Source: SYFY01 sp031385325
GTDB taxonomy: Bacteria > Pseudomonadota > Gammaproteobacteria > Pseudomonadales > Azotimanducaceae
Direction of reading: 5' to 3'
Assembly: GCA_031385325.1 (NCBI GenBank)
Contig: JANNBJ010000060.1
Coordinates: 1-24,229, forward strand
Length of the DNA stretch: 24,229 nucleotides
The translations under genes and the position numbers were made by a program. Below the pieces are notes generated by a model. That model was not told the origin of the DNA. It did not search any database and saw only the letters and a program-made list of their open reading frames with translations. How positions within the stretch are numbered: position 1 is the first letter of the stretch; each line of letters starts with the position of its first letter. Below, in pieces: positions 13,601-22,396 of this stretch.

Positions 13601-15487
13601 ATGCGTGAGTTGTTGACCTGCTTCAAGTGCCTGAGATCCGTTCAAGGTGTAGTTGCCTTGATCTGCTGCATTGCCGCGTGGGCGCCCGCACATGCGACCG
13701 AGACGTTGGTGGCACCGCGTGTGCCTGACGTACGAATTCTCCTGGAGGTATCAAACGCTGCGCAGGCCGCAGACTCCGGGCAGGTTCGTGGCGAGGCCAT
13801 ATCCCTGCTGGCAACCTTGCTCCCGAATGATGGACGCGCCGGCATCTGGGTTTATGGCGATCACGTGAGTCGCCTTGTTGAACATGGACGCACGGATCTG
13901 TTCTGGAAACGACGTGCCACCGTTCATACTCGAGAGCTCGTCTCCCAGGGAGAAGATGTTGATCTTGCTGCTGCTCTGATGGCCGCCGCTTGGGATGCCG
14001 ACAAAGGCAGCAAACGCCAGCGACACATCATCGTCGTAGGTAGTGGACGTTTTCAGAGTGGTGCCGTCGCAACCGATGCCAAACAGCGTGATCAGTTGTT
14101 GGCCAGCATGGCCAGAAAGTTTGCTGGCGTCGGTATTCACATTCATGTGGTGGTATTGCCCGGGACGGGTGATTCACCGCTGTTGAGACCTCTTGCAGAA
14201 CAGACCGGAGGGCTATACATCAAGGCAGGCTCTTCTGCCGATCTCGGCAGAGCGTTCGAGACCTTGTTGGATCGAACCACGGCACCGCCGCAACTTCTGG
14301 TTGAAGGTGGCGCGTTCACCGTCGAGCCAGGGCTCCCGGAAATGACGATGTTGAGAAGAGGGGATGAACCGGACCTCGAATTGGTCGACCCCTCAGGAAT
14401 CCTGCGTACCCGGGCATCGCCGGGTGCGAATGTGCAGTGGCACGATGGGCGAGGTTACGACGTCATGACCGTCGTCGAGCCGCAGCCCGGGCGCTGGCAT
14501 TTCAAGAGCAAGACTGACACGCGCGTGTTTGCCCTCGGAGAACTTGCTCTTCAGGTTGGCGATGTTCCGGCAACGATGCTCCCGGGGCACTTCAACCATG
14601 TCGACTTCATGTTGTTTGCCGGTGCGCATGCGGTCACTGACGAGTCCTTTCTCGCCCTGACCCGTACTGACGCAGAACTGATTGGTGAAACTGAATCAGT
14701 ACCGTTGTTTGTCGAACGTGTGCCAGGTGGCGTCTTTCGCATCCGGTTCAGTGACGCGATCAACGCAGGCCACTGGAAGCTCAATGTCGGTCTTGCGGGG
14801 CCGACCTTTTCCCGCCAGGTATCGATCCCCTTTGTTCTGGCCAACCCGGTTGAGGTGGTCCTGCGCCAGGACGGCAAGGACCTGGTGGCTTTTGCAGAGT
14901 TTACCGATGCGTCTGTGGATTTCGGCTCGTTGACGTCGACCTTTCAGGTTCGCGCAACGTCTGGAGAGGGTCACTCACTGCCTGCAACCCGATATCCGGG
15001 TGGGTTGTGGAAGATTGTTATTCCCGACGCCGATGCGAAGGGTGAGATTGCAATCGCGCTCAACTTTTTCGGGCGTTATCAGAATCAAACCTCCTTTGTG
15101 TTGCATACCGAGGACTTCAACGTAGAAACGCCGTTAAAGGCAGAGCGGGTCTTTCGATTCGACGCAATGGGCAAAGCGTTGGAGGGCCGCAAACCTGTTG
15201 TGAATTCTGCCCAGCACAAGGCAACGGCCGCGGTTCACTCGTCGTCTCATGAGTCCAGTGCTTCAGGCAGCTCAGGCGGAGCGAAGTCCAAATCGAAAGC
15301 CGACACGGTGGCCACTGTTCCCCACGAACCTGAGTTGCCGATCTGGTTTGTTGCCGCAGCGTCCGTTCTTAATCTCCTCGTGGCTATCGGTCTTGGCTGG
15401 TTCCTTTCCCGCAAGCAGATCCCTCAGGTACTACAAGATTGGCTGGATCAACAGCAGCCTGAGCCTGCGGTAGGGCCTTCGGGATAA
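13601..15487 (+). CDS. Membrane-anchored protein with degenerate VWA domain
   Basis: 628 residues: a signal peptide (about 1-32, hydrophobic core VVALICCIAAWAPA), a VWA-like domain (about 40-225), beta-rich domains (about 230-530), a Ser/Ala/Lys linker (about 540-575), one membrane helix (about 582-602) and a short cytoplasmic tail. The MIDAS motif DxSxS is replaced by EVSNA at 49-53, so metal binding is doubtful. The middle part (LELVDPSGILRTR, then WHDGRGYDVMTVVEPQPGRW) resembles the gammaproteobacterial family TIGR03503 as I remember it, which is not verified. Most of the protein should be periplasmic. No good Shine-Dalgarno precedes the ATG. It lies 210 bp before the MoxR gene. Confidence 0.75.
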   Translation: MRELLTCFKCLRSVQGVVALICCIAAWAPAHATETLVAPRVPDVRILLEVSNAAQAADSGQVRGEAISLLATLLPNDGRAGIWVYGDHVSRLVEHGRTDLFWKRRATVHTRELVSQGEDVDLAAALMAAAWDADKGSKRQRHIIVVGSGRFQSGAVATDAKQRDQLLASMARKFAGVGIHIHVVVLPGTGDSPLLRPLAEQTGGLYIKAGSSADLGRAFETLLDRTTAPPQLLVEGGAFTVEPGLPEMTMLRRGDEPDLELVDPSGILRTRASPGANVQWHDGRGYDVMTVVEPQPGRWHFKSKTDTRVFALGELALQVGDVPATMLPGHFNHVDFMLFAGAHAVTDESFLALTRTDAELIGETESVPLFVERVPGGVFRIRFSDAINAGHWKLNVGLAGPTFSRQVSIPFVLANPVEVVLRQDGKDLVAFAEFTDASVDFGSLTSTFQVRATSGEGHSLPATRYPGGLWKIVIPDADAKGEIAIALNFFGRYQNQTSFVLHTEDFNVETPLKAERVFRFDAMGKALEGRKPVVNSAQHKATAAVHSSSHESSASGSSGGAKSKSKADTVATVPHEPELPIWFVAAASVLNLLVAIGLGWFLSRKQIPQVLQDWLDQQQPEPAVGPSG

Positions 15488-15697
15488 AACGCTTCGGGGC
15501 AAAGACCCACTTCTTGCCGTGTAGAGCCGGGCACCGGATGCAGGTGAGGGGCTGACAGGTGCAAATACGCTGGAAATGGGTAAAGTACCGGGCTTCGTGA
15601 CTTCCTTGGGTGGTTGCGAGGAACGGGATGGTCAAATTCGTAAACGAAGCAAGGCTGCCGTGATCGGGGCCACTTATCTGGGGAAAGCGAGAAACTC
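15488..15697 (+). other. Intergenic region before the MoxR gene
   Basis: 210 bp with no convincing frame. Only a small TTCG-TAAA-CGAA stem (about 15638-15650) stands out. I saw no clear promoter, terminator or riboswitch. The MoxR/CoxE pair must have a promoter here unless it is read through from the upstream VWA gene. Confidence 0.4.
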
Positions 15698-16546
15698 ATG
15701 ATTTTCGATAGCACCGAAACCTACATTTCTACCGACGAGCTGAGCATGGCGGTGGATGCGGCAGTAAAGCTCGAACGCCCGTTGCTGGTAAAGGGCGAAC
15801 CCGGTACTGGCAAGACCATGCTGGCGGAAGAAATTGCCAAGTCCCTGGGTATGCGTCTGATTCCCTGGCACATCAAGTCAACCACCAAGGCGATCAATGG
15901 CCTGTACGAATATGATGCGGTTTCGCGACTGCGTGATTCACAGCTTGGTGATGAGCGGGTGCGGGATATCCGGAACTACATCAAGAAAGGCAAGCTCTGG
16001 GAAGCGTTTGAATCCGAAGATCGGGTGGTCCTGCTGATCGACGAAATCGACAAGGCAGACATCGAATTCCCCAACGACCTGTTGCAGGAACTCGATCGCA
16101 TGGAGTTCTACGTCTACGAGCTTGGCCAGACCATCAAGGCGATCAAGCGTCCTGTCGTGGTGATCACGTCCAACAATGAAAAAGAGCTGCCCGATGCTTT
16201 CCTTCGTCGCTGCTTCTTCCACTACATCAACTTTCCTGATCGCGAAACCATGCAGCAGATCGTCGAGGTGCACTTCCCCAGCATCAAGAAGGATCTGGTG
16301 AAAGAGGCCATGGATATCTTCTTTGATGTCCGCAAAGTTCCGGGCCTGAAGAAGAAGCCGTCGACCTCAGAACTCATCGACTGGCTCAAACTCCTGATGG
16401 CGGATGATATTCCAGACGAGATTCTCACGAATCGCGACCCGACCAAGGCCATTCCGCCGCTGTACGGCGCATTGGTCAAGAACGAGCAGGATGTGCATCT
16501 GCTCGAGCGATTGGCATTCATGAACCGGCGCGACAGCAGGGGCTGA
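15698..16546 (+). CDS. MoxR-type AAA+ ATPase
   Basis: 282 residues. Walker A GEPGTGKT is at 33-40 and Walker B VVLLIDEIDKAD at 110-121. Sensor 1 lies in VITSNNEKELPDAFLRRC (about 154-171), which also supplies the arginine finger. A helical lid with KKPSTSELIDWL follows. MoxR ATPases act with VWA partners as chaperones that insert cofactors or remodel complexes, as in RavA-ViaA and CoxD-CoxE. The VWA partner begins 4 bp later, so this is a classic pair. The client is unknown. Confidence 0.93.
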   Translation: MIFDSTETYISTDELSMAVDAAVKLERPLLVKGEPGTGKTMLAEEIAKSLGMRLIPWHIKSTTKAINGLYEYDAVSRLRDSQLGDERVRDIRNYIKKGKLWEAFESEDRVVLLIDEIDKADIEFPNDLLQELDRMEFYVYELGQTIKAIKRPVVVITSNNEKELPDAFLRRCFFHYINFPDRETMQQIVEVHFPSIKKDLVKEAMDIFFDVRKVPGLKKKPSTSELIDWLKLLMADDIPDEILTNRDPTKAIPPLYGALVKNEQDVHLLERLAFMNRRDSRG

Positions 16547-16550
16547 AACT

Positions 16551-17729
16551 GTGCTCATCAACTTCTTCCTGACACTGCGCAAGTACAAGGTCCCGGTAAC
16601 GCTGCGTGAGCTGATGGATCTCATCCAGGCGCTCCAATATCGCCTGGTGTATGCGGATCTCGACGATTTCTACCTGCTCAGTCGCACCTGTCTGGTCAAG
16701 GACGAAAAGAACTACGACAAGTTTGACCGTGCATTCAGCGCCTATTTCAAGGGCCTGGAAGATCTGCACGGTTTGCTGGAGTCGTTGATCCCTGACGAGT
16801 GGTTGCGCCATGAGTTCGAGAAATCACTGACCCCGGAAGAACTGGAGAAGATCAAGTCTCTGGGTGGCCTGGAAAAGCTGATCCAGGCGTTCAAGGAAGC
16901 CAAGGAAGAAGCTGAGCGTCGAGAAGCCGAGAAGGGCAAAGAAGGCAAGGAAGGAAAAGACGGCGAAGAAGGTGATGCCGATCAACCCGGACGCAAAGGC
17001 CCCAACGGACCTGGCAAGGGGAAAAACAAAAAAGCCAAGAAGGCCTGGGATCAACGTCAGTTCAAGAATCTCGACGACAATGTCGAGTTGGGAACACGCA
17101 ACATCAAACTGGCGCTCCGCCGATTGCGCAAGTTTGCACGTACAGGCAGAGAAGAAGAGCTGGATCTCGACAATACCATTCGTTCGACCGCACACAATGG
17201 CGGAATGCTCGACATCCGTATGCGGCCGGAACGCAAGAACACGGTCAAGGTACTGCTGTTCCTGGATATCGGCGGCTCGATGGATGCGCACGTTAAAGTG
17301 TGTGAGGAGCTGTTCTCAGCCACTCGTACCGAGTTCAAGCATCTTGAGTTCTTCTATTTCCATAACTTCCTCTACGAAAGTGTCTGGAAGGACAACAAGA
17401 GACGAATGGGTGAGCGCATGCCCACCTGGCAGGTCCTCAACAAGTTTGCGCGCGACTACAAGGTGATTTTTGTTGGTGATGCCACGATGGCACCGTATGA
17501 GATCACGCATGCCGGTGGCAGCGTTGAACATTGGAACGAAGAGCCAGGCGCGCTTTGGCTGACCCGTTTCATAGACAGCTATGACAAGGTCGTTTGGATC
17601 AATCCGACGCCTCAGGAGACCTGGGAGTATTCAACTTCGGTGGGTATGACCCGGGATCTGATGGTGGGGCGGATGTTCCCGCTGACTGTGCGTGGGCTGG
17701 AAGAAGGCATGGGGCATCTTTCGAAGTAG
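16551..17729 (+). CDS. CoxE-like VWA protein, partner of the MoxR ATPase
   Basis: 392 residues from a GTG start 4 bp after the MoxR stop. The N-terminal helical part (1-110) is followed by a Lys/Glu/Gly-rich low-complexity linker (about 115-166). The VWA domain runs from about 230. Its MIDAS is FLDIGGSMD with DIGGS at 239-243, the form usual in this family rather than DxSxS. A later GDATMAPYEI carries the threonine/aspartate metal-site region. The protein has no signal peptide. It should bind the MoxR ATPase and recruit a client. A strong terminator follows within 25 bp. Confidence 0.92.
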   Translation: MLINFFLTLRKYKVPVTLRELMDLIQALQYRLVYADLDDFYLLSRTCLVKDEKNYDKFDRAFSAYFKGLEDLHGLLESLIPDEWLRHEFEKSLTPEELEKIKSLGGLEKLIQAFKEAKEEAERREAEKGKEGKEGKDGEEGDADQPGRKGPNGPGKGKNKKAKKAWDQRQFKNLDDNVELGTRNIKLALRRLRKFARTGREEELDLDNTIRSTAHNGGMLDIRMRPERKNTVKVLLFLDIGGSMDAHVKVCEELFSATRTEFKHLEFFYFHNFLYESVWKDNKRRMGERMPTWQVLNKFARDYKVIFVGDATMAPYEITHAGGSVEHWNEEPGALWLTRFIDSYDKVVWINPTPQETWEYSTSVGMTRDLMVGRMFPLTVRGLEEGMGHLSK

Positions 17730-17752
17730 CTGCTGAATGACCTGGGTATGTG

Positions 17753-17796
17753 AAAAAAGGCGCTGCGAGTCATCGATTCGACAGCGTCTTTTTTTA
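17753..17796. terminator. Intrinsic terminator, probably bidirectional
   Basis: AAAAAAGGCGCTG (17753-17765) and CAGCGTCTTTTTTT (17782-17795) form a stem with a further CGA/TCG pairing in the loop. T runs stand on the exit side in both directions. It closes the MoxR/CoxE unit, and on the other strand it closes the ypfJ unit. Confidence 0.9.
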
Positions 17797-17863
17797 CCCA
17801 CTTCTCTCTTTTACCAACCTGTCTCTGCCTGCCCGGATCCCGATGCGCCGGCGGACATGCCCC

Positions 17864-18775
17864 TTATCGCAGGCTGGTCCCAGCTGCCGCGAAGGTATCG
17901 CATTGATCAATATCGCCTGATGCAAACCCGGTTCTGAACCACTCGACACGCTGCGCCGAACTGCCGTGCGTAAAGGACTCTGCATTGACCGGCCGCCCCG
18001 CACGTCTCATCAGAGTGTCATCACCAATAGCCGTTGCCGCCTGCAGACCCTCTTCAACGTCGCCACTTTCCAGCAGATCGCGCTGGCTTTCTGCGTGGTG
18101 TGCCCAGACACCTGCGTAGCAGTCGGCCTGTAACTCGACGAGTACCTGGACTGCATTGCCGTCGGCCTCGTTCATGCGGCCTTTGGCGAGCTGGCTTCGT
18201 TCCAGAGTGCCAAGTACGTTCTGGACATGATGCCCAACCTCGTGACCAATCACGTACGCCTGGGCAAAGTCGCCTGGCGCGCCCATCTTCGAAAGTTCGT
18301 GGAAGAACGACAGGTCCAGGTACAACTGTTGGTCATTGGGACAATAAAACGGACCCGCTGCCGCCGAACCCACCCCACAGGCGGATTGAACTGCATCTTC
18401 GTACAGGACGAGCTTGGGCTGGGGGTACCGGGATCCAGCTTCTTCAAACAAGCGTCCCCACGTTTCTTCCGTATCTTTGAGTATCACACCCATGAAGGCA
18501 GAACCTGCGTCCTCTTCTGCAGGCGCGCCGGACTGGGGCTGTTCGGGAGCCTGCTCCTCCATCTGCGTACTTCCAGGATCGCCGCCACCCAGCAGGGCAT
18601 CCAGTAATTGTGAAGGGTCTGCGCCCATGAAGAACATGATGATGACGATCACGATGCCGACGATGCCGATTCCACCGCCTGCTTTTGCCGAGCGACGGCC
18701 GATGCCCATCGGTGCACGCTGCCCGCGCATATCGACAACGTTGTCGCTTCTCTTTCTGCCGCGCCAGTCGACCAT
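17864..18775 (-). CDS. ypfJ: YpfJ-family neutral zinc metallopeptidase
   Basis: A 303-residue protein with the family start MVDWRGRKRSDNV, one membrane helix at about 34-50 and a Gln/Glu/Pro-rich linker. The zinc site HEVGH is at 178-182 (in AYVIGHEVGHHVQNVLG). The downstream ELQADCYAG-x-WAHHA supplies the third ligand. Substrate unknown; the catalytic domain should face the periplasm if the short basic N-terminus stays inside. Its start overlaps the stop of the M48 gene by one base (TGATG), so the two peptidases are translationally coupled. Confidence 0.93.
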   Translation of the reverse strand: MVDWRGRKRSDNVVDMRGQRAPMGIGRRSAKAGGGIGIVGIVIVIIMFFMGADPSQLLDALLGGGDPGSTQMEEQAPEQPQSGAPAEEDAGSAFMGVILKDTEETWGRLFEEAGSRYPQPKLVLYEDAVQSACGVGSAAAGPFYCPNDQQLYLDLSFFHELSKMGAPGDFAQAYVIGHEVGHHVQNVLGTLERSQLAKGRMNEADGNAVQVLVELQADCYAGVWAHHAESQRDLLESGDVEEGLQAATAIGDDTLMRRAGRPVNAESFTHGSSAQRVEWFRTGFASGDIDQCDTFAAAGTSLR

Positions 18776-19974
18776 CAGTCCAGCTCCGTTGACATGTTTA
18801 TGGATTGATCGATAAAACAGGTTGAAATTCCAAGCCCATGCGCAATTTCGACGAGAACCTTCCGCTCAGCCGCCGGAGGCGGGCCATCCGAGCGAGCGAT
18901 GGTCAGCAGATCGCGAAGCACCTGCATACGCTGTGGAAGACTCGTTTGTATGCGCACTTGTTCAATGCGCTCAGGCAGTTCGCTGCGCAGTTTTGCGTGA
19001 TCGAGTCTGTTTGAAAACGCGCGGGTCCCAAAGAACTTTTCGAACGCCGCGATTTCTTCGGGAATCACTTCGTTGTTGGCTGTGATTACCGCAACGGCGC
19101 CAGCAAGCAACAAACGCCGCATGGCTTCGGCGGTGTCGGTACGCGCTTCGAGGTATGAAGGTTCCATGAGGCTCATGAGCGCATGAACGCCCAGTTCCAG
19201 GTTTTCGACGGAGGTGCCGCCTGGTTTACTCATGATGGATTCATCAAACAAGGCCAGTGCCTTGACGCGCAACGGACTGAAGGGATGCGTCAGGAACCAG
19301 TCTTCGGTCGGCGCCCCTTGACCCGGCTCTGCCCGTTCGAGTTGCATTTCGTCCACCTGCTGCATGAAGTCTGCGAGAGAAAACTGGGCGTAATTGCCGG
19401 ACAGGCCAGACGCCAGTTTGAACAGGCTGTGGGCTACTGCTTCGATGTCCTGTGCGCACCAGGCGCCTGCTCGGTCCGCCGAAATTTCCGCGTACCTGGA
19501 CCAGCTGGTCAGGGTCAACGCGAGTTTAGGCGTGCCGCGTTGTTGCCCTCTCAGCACGTAGCCGATCGGAATGTCGTGATGATGAAAGAGGTGGTGGCCA
19601 AGTTCATGTCCCATGACGAAGCGGATTTCTGCGGGAGAAAACGCTTCCAGCAGCGATGAAGAAACCATGATGAACAGGCGGCCTGCCTCCGGCTTGACGC
19701 AGGCGGCGTTGAAGCTGGGACTGGGAAAGACATACAGTTCGAGAGGGATGGTCAGGCCAAGGCGTTCCCTGCAAGCGTCTGCGGTGTGGTGCAGGTCGGG
19801 CGCCATCTTGGTCGAGAGACGGACCGAGGTATTCAAGAGCTGGCGTCGAACGCCCAGGTTACCTTTCGCTTCGTGTCGGGCGATCTCCTCATTGACACGT
19901 TTGACGTCTGGATCTTCCAGCAGCTGTCGGTGCAGTTCACGATCCTGTCCGGACCGTAGTGCTTCCGCCTGCAT
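18775..19974 (-). CDS. M48-type metallopeptidase with C-terminal TerB-like domain
   Basis: 399 residues, soluble: no signal peptide or membrane segment is visible. The peptidase part has HELGH at 123-127 and a third ligand E163 in YAEISADRAG, the M48 pattern. LTHPFSPLRVKAL near 230-242 is also typical. From about residue 288 the sequence changes to a helical domain (AVAVITANNEVIPEEIAAFE, later VLRDLLTIARSDGPP and AAERKVLVEIAHGLGI). Two repeats of helix-acidic loop-helix there resemble TerB/DjlA-type domains. GGAGG lies 8 bp before the ATG. It is co-transcribed with ypfJ. The TerB assignment is by eye. Confidence 0.85.
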   Translation of the reverse strand: MQAEALRSGQDRELHRQLLEDPDVKRVNEEIARHEAKGNLGVRRQLLNTSVRLSTKMAPDLHHTADACRERLGLTIPLELYVFPSPSFNAACVKPEAGRLFIMVSSSLLEAFSPAEIRFVMGHELGHHLFHHHDIPIGYVLRGQQRGTPKLALTLTSWSRYAEISADRAGAWCAQDIEAVAHSLFKLASGLSGNYAQFSLADFMQQVDEMQLERAEPGQGAPTEDWFLTHPFSPLRVKALALFDESIMSKPGGTSVENLELGVHALMSLMEPSYLEARTDTAEAMRRLLLAGAVAVITANNEVIPEEIAAFEKFFGTRAFSNRLDHAKLRSELPERIEQVRIQTSLPQRMQVLRDLLTIARSDGPPPAAERKVLVEIAHGLGISTCFIDQSINMSTELD

Positions 19975-20103
19975 GGTATGGCCTCCCGGGTTTGATCTGG
20001 GATACTACACGCGGTCTATGGATGGTGTCGTGCCGCGCTCACTCAAAATCGGTGGGCGCTGGCGCCTTTTACAAAATGAAGTCTTCTGAACCAGGGAGCG
20101 ACG

Positions 20104-20883
20104 ATGGCCTTTGCAACGGTTGGTGATACCCGAATCTATTTTGAGTCGGCCGGGGAAGGTCCGGCGATCTTGTTCGCACATGGCGCTGGTGGCAATGCGG
20201 GGATCTGGTATCAGCAAGTGGCTTTTTTTGCTGCGCGCGGTTATCGGTGCATCACATTTGATCATCGTACTTTTGCCCGTAGTCCGGCAGCTGCCGAGAC
20301 CATTTCCACGCCGCAGTTCCGCGACGATGCGCTGGCGGTTCTTGATGCCGCGCAAGTACGTAAGGCGCATCTCGTTGGCCAGTCGATGGGCGGCTTTACC
20401 GTATTGCGAATGGCTCTTGATGCGCCAGAGCGTGTTCTCTCGCTGACCATGAGCGCCACACCTGGAGGTCTGCCTAATCCTGCACCCACTGAGTCTGCGG
20501 CCAACCTGACACGCTCCGATGCCGATGCTGGCAACGGAATTTTGCGAACGATGTCAAAAGCAACGCTTGCCAACCCCTCGCTCGTTCAGTTGTACCGGAC
20601 AATGGCTTCGTTCAATCTCGACTTTCGCATCACGTCGCTCCGGGCACTGGCGCGCAATCCGGTCAGCTTTGCGGAGGCCGCAGCGATCAGCCGCCCATTA
20701 CTCTTCATTGCAGGTGCTGAAGACCCGTTGTTTCCCGCAACGTTACTCGGCTCGTTCGTTCCGCACCTCCCAACTTCAAGGATGGTAGTGGTTGCGGACT
20801 CCGGGCATTCGCCTTACTTCGAACAACCGGTGACGTTCAATGCCACCCTGCTTGCACATCTGCAGGCGGCCGGAAGCGCGTGA
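20104..20883 (+). CDS. Alpha/beta hydrolase
   Basis: 259 residues with a full alpha/beta-hydrolase plan. The oxyanion region is HGAGGN at 26-31. The nucleophile is S94 in the elbow GQSMGG, the acid D207 in AGAEDPLFP, and the base H235 in DSGHSPYFE. There is no signal peptide. The usual aspartate-rich FDHRTFARS segment near 52-60 matches the HxxGxGxS-type esterase and hydrolase families. Substrate cannot be told. GGGAG lies 7 bp before the ATG. The gene is divergent from the M48 gene across 129 bp and is followed 73 bp later by a GST gene. Confidence 0.9.
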   Translation: MAFATVGDTRIYFESAGEGPAILFAHGAGGNAGIWYQQVAFFAARGYRCITFDHRTFARSPAAAETISTPQFRDDALAVLDAAQVRKAHLVGQSMGGFTVLRMALDAPERVLSLTMSATPGGLPNPAPTESAANLTRSDADAGNGILRTMSKATLANPSLVQLYRTMASFNLDFRITSLRALARNPVSFAEAAAISRPLLFIAGAEDPLFPATLLGSFVPHLPTSRMVVVADSGHSPYFEQPVTFNATLLAHLQAAGSA

Positions 20884-20905
20884 CGCCTGGTTGCAATCAG
20901 GCGTC
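20882..20905 (+). other. Perfect hairpin overlapping the hydrolase stop codon
   Basis: GACGCCTG (20882-20889) and CAGGCGTC (20898-20905) pair exactly around an 8-base loop. The stem begins inside the TGA stop. No T run follows, so it is not a clear terminator. It could slow polymerase, protect the 3' end or separate expression of the hydrolase and the GST. Confidence 0.5.
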
Positions 20906-20956
20906 CAACAACGCAGGACAACACGCTGAAAGAAGCAAAACCTGAGGAGAAACTCG

Positions 20957-21721
20957 ATGATTGACGTGCATTACTGGCCGACGCCGAATGGCTGGAAGGT
21001 CACCATCATGCTGGAGGAGTGCGGACTCGATTATCGCTGCCTGCCGGTGGATATCGGCGGCGGTGATCAATTCAAGGCTGAGTTTCTGCGGATCAGTCCG
21101 AACAACCGGATGCCGGCCATTGTGGATCACAAGCCTGCGGACGCGGGCGCGCCGATCACGGTCTTTGAATCTGGCGCCATCCTTGAATATCTGGCCGACA
21201 AGACCGGCCGGTTTCTGCCACAGGATGCACGCGGACGTGTGGCGGTATTGCAGTGGGTGCATTGGCAGATGGCCAACCTCGGACCAATGATGGGCAACGC
21301 GAATCACTTCAAGAACTATGGAAAAAACCTCACGGGAGATCCGAAGCAACTCGAATATGGGACCAGGCGTTTTGTTGGTGAAGTTGACCGTCTGTGTGGC
21401 GTCATGGACGCTCAGCTGTCAGTTCATCCGTACCTTGCAGGTAACGACTACTCGATCGCTGACATCATCACCTGGCCGTGGGCAATGCTGGTTGGTCGCA
21501 TGATCGACGAGAGTGTCTGGGAGAGCTTTCCGCACGTGAAGCGCTGGGTTGACGCTGTGCGCGCTCGTCCTGCTGTAGAGCGCGGCTTTCGCATGCATCG
21601 GGAGTGGGGACAGAAAGAGCGATCTCCGGAAGAAGAAGCGCGTCGCCGCGAACTTCTGTTCAATCAGACCAATGACAAGGTGCGCGCCGCACGGGAACAG
21701 GCGGTTCGATCGCCGACATGA
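20957..21721 (+). CDS. Glutathione S-transferase, YfcG-like
   Basis: 254 residues. The N-terminal thioredoxin fold (1-85) starts MIDVHYWPTPNGWKVTIMLE with the Thr/Asn glutathione site of the YfcG/Nu class. NRMPAIVDH (50-58, cis-Pro) and FESGAILEYLADKTG (71-85) follow. The helical C-terminal domain has GNDYSIADIITWPW, the family N-capping box. YfcG of E. coli is a disulfide-bond reductase. The tail after about 225 is longer than in YfcG and rich in Arg and Glu. GAGGAG stands about 8 bp before the ATG. Probably co-transcribed with the hydrolase. Confidence 0.92.
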   Translation: MIDVHYWPTPNGWKVTIMLEECGLDYRCLPVDIGGGDQFKAEFLRISPNNRMPAIVDHKPADAGAPITVFESGAILEYLADKTGRFLPQDARGRVAVLQWVHWQMANLGPMMGNANHFKNYGKNLTGDPKQLEYGTRRFVGEVDRLCGVMDAQLSVHPYLAGNDYSIADIITWPWAMLVGRMIDESVWESFPHVKRWVDAVRARPAVERGFRMHREWGQKERSPEEEARRRELLFNQTNDKVRAAREQAVRSPT

Positions 21722-21750
21722 AGCGCCGTATTTTCGCCTCGCCGTTCCGC

Positions 21751-22101
21751 TCAGGACTGGGAATCGGGCCCATCCAGATCGGCTGCCAGCTTCAGGACGC
21801 CGTCCCCATGTGCGTATCCGGTCAACTGCGGATGATCGATAACCCTGACCAGATTCGTGACGACATCACGCACACAGCTTCGGGTATCAGCCAAAGATCG
21901 GGTGGTGAAGTAACTCGGGCAGTGAGATCGCGCAGTACGCACAATCTTTGTGTGCAGTTCCTGCACCGCCGCTGCGCTGCTGAAATCAGCTTCGGAGTAA
22001 ACCAGATTGTAGTTTGAGCTACTGGGTTTCTCGGCAAGTGCTGCACCGGGTAAAAGGACGGCGAGGCCGAGTATCAGAAGTGTAGTTTTTCGCTCGTTCA
22101 T
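21751..22101 (-). CDS. UrcA-family exported protein
   Basis: 116 residues with a signal peptide (cleavage likely after ALA at 21-23). The UrcA pattern then appears: NLVYSEADFSSAAAVQELHTK, with I-x-x-x-ARSHC, then CVRDVVTNLVRVIDHPQLT. Two cysteines (61 and 76) probably form a disulfide. The family is periplasmic, small and of unknown function. AGGAG lies about 10 bp before the ATG. It ends 29 bp from the convergent GST gene. Confidence 0.85.
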   Translation of the reverse strand: MNERKTTLLILGLAVLLPGAALAEKPSSSNYNLVYSEADFSSAAAVQELHTKIVRTARSHCPSYFTTRSLADTRSCVRDVVTNLVRVIDHPQLTGYAHGDGVLKLAADLDGPDSQS

Positions 22102-22396
22102 GAATTGTTGCTCCTTTTCTCGATTGTGCGGCTCGTCGTTCGCCAGGTTTTTTGTTGAGCTGGCGCTGCGAAGTCATTACGAACATGACCAGTACACGTT
22201 TGTATCCTGCCCGCAACGCGGTGCTGCCGAAGTAGGTCAGTGCAAGAAACAGTTGCGCGACGATGACGCTTGATCGCGTGAGCCCAAACCCGTTTAGAGC
22301 TGTCGGGTCCTCTCTGATCGAGCCAGGTCACTGTCCTGTTTTCCAAAGATGCTGTGAAGTTGAAAAAGGTTGCAGATCGGCGCTTTTTCTTTCGAG
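22102..22396. other. Intergenic region between the UrcA and cysteine-rich genes
   Basis: 295 bp with no believable gene. A short GAAAAAG/CTTTTTC inverted repeat near 22363-22390 could act as a weak terminator for the cysteine-rich gene read on the minus strand. A promoter for the UrcA gene must lie here but was not identified with confidence. Confidence 0.35.

Noticed and set aside
15488..15697. A c-di-GMP or other riboswitch before the MoxR gene
   Set aside because: The conserved core sequences I know were not found, and no terminator or sequestered start is visible.
22098..22346. An 82-codon minus-strand frame between the UrcA and cysteine-rich genes
   Set aside because: No recognisable domain or convincing ribosome-binding site. 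It overlaps the upstream region where the UrcA promoter should lie.
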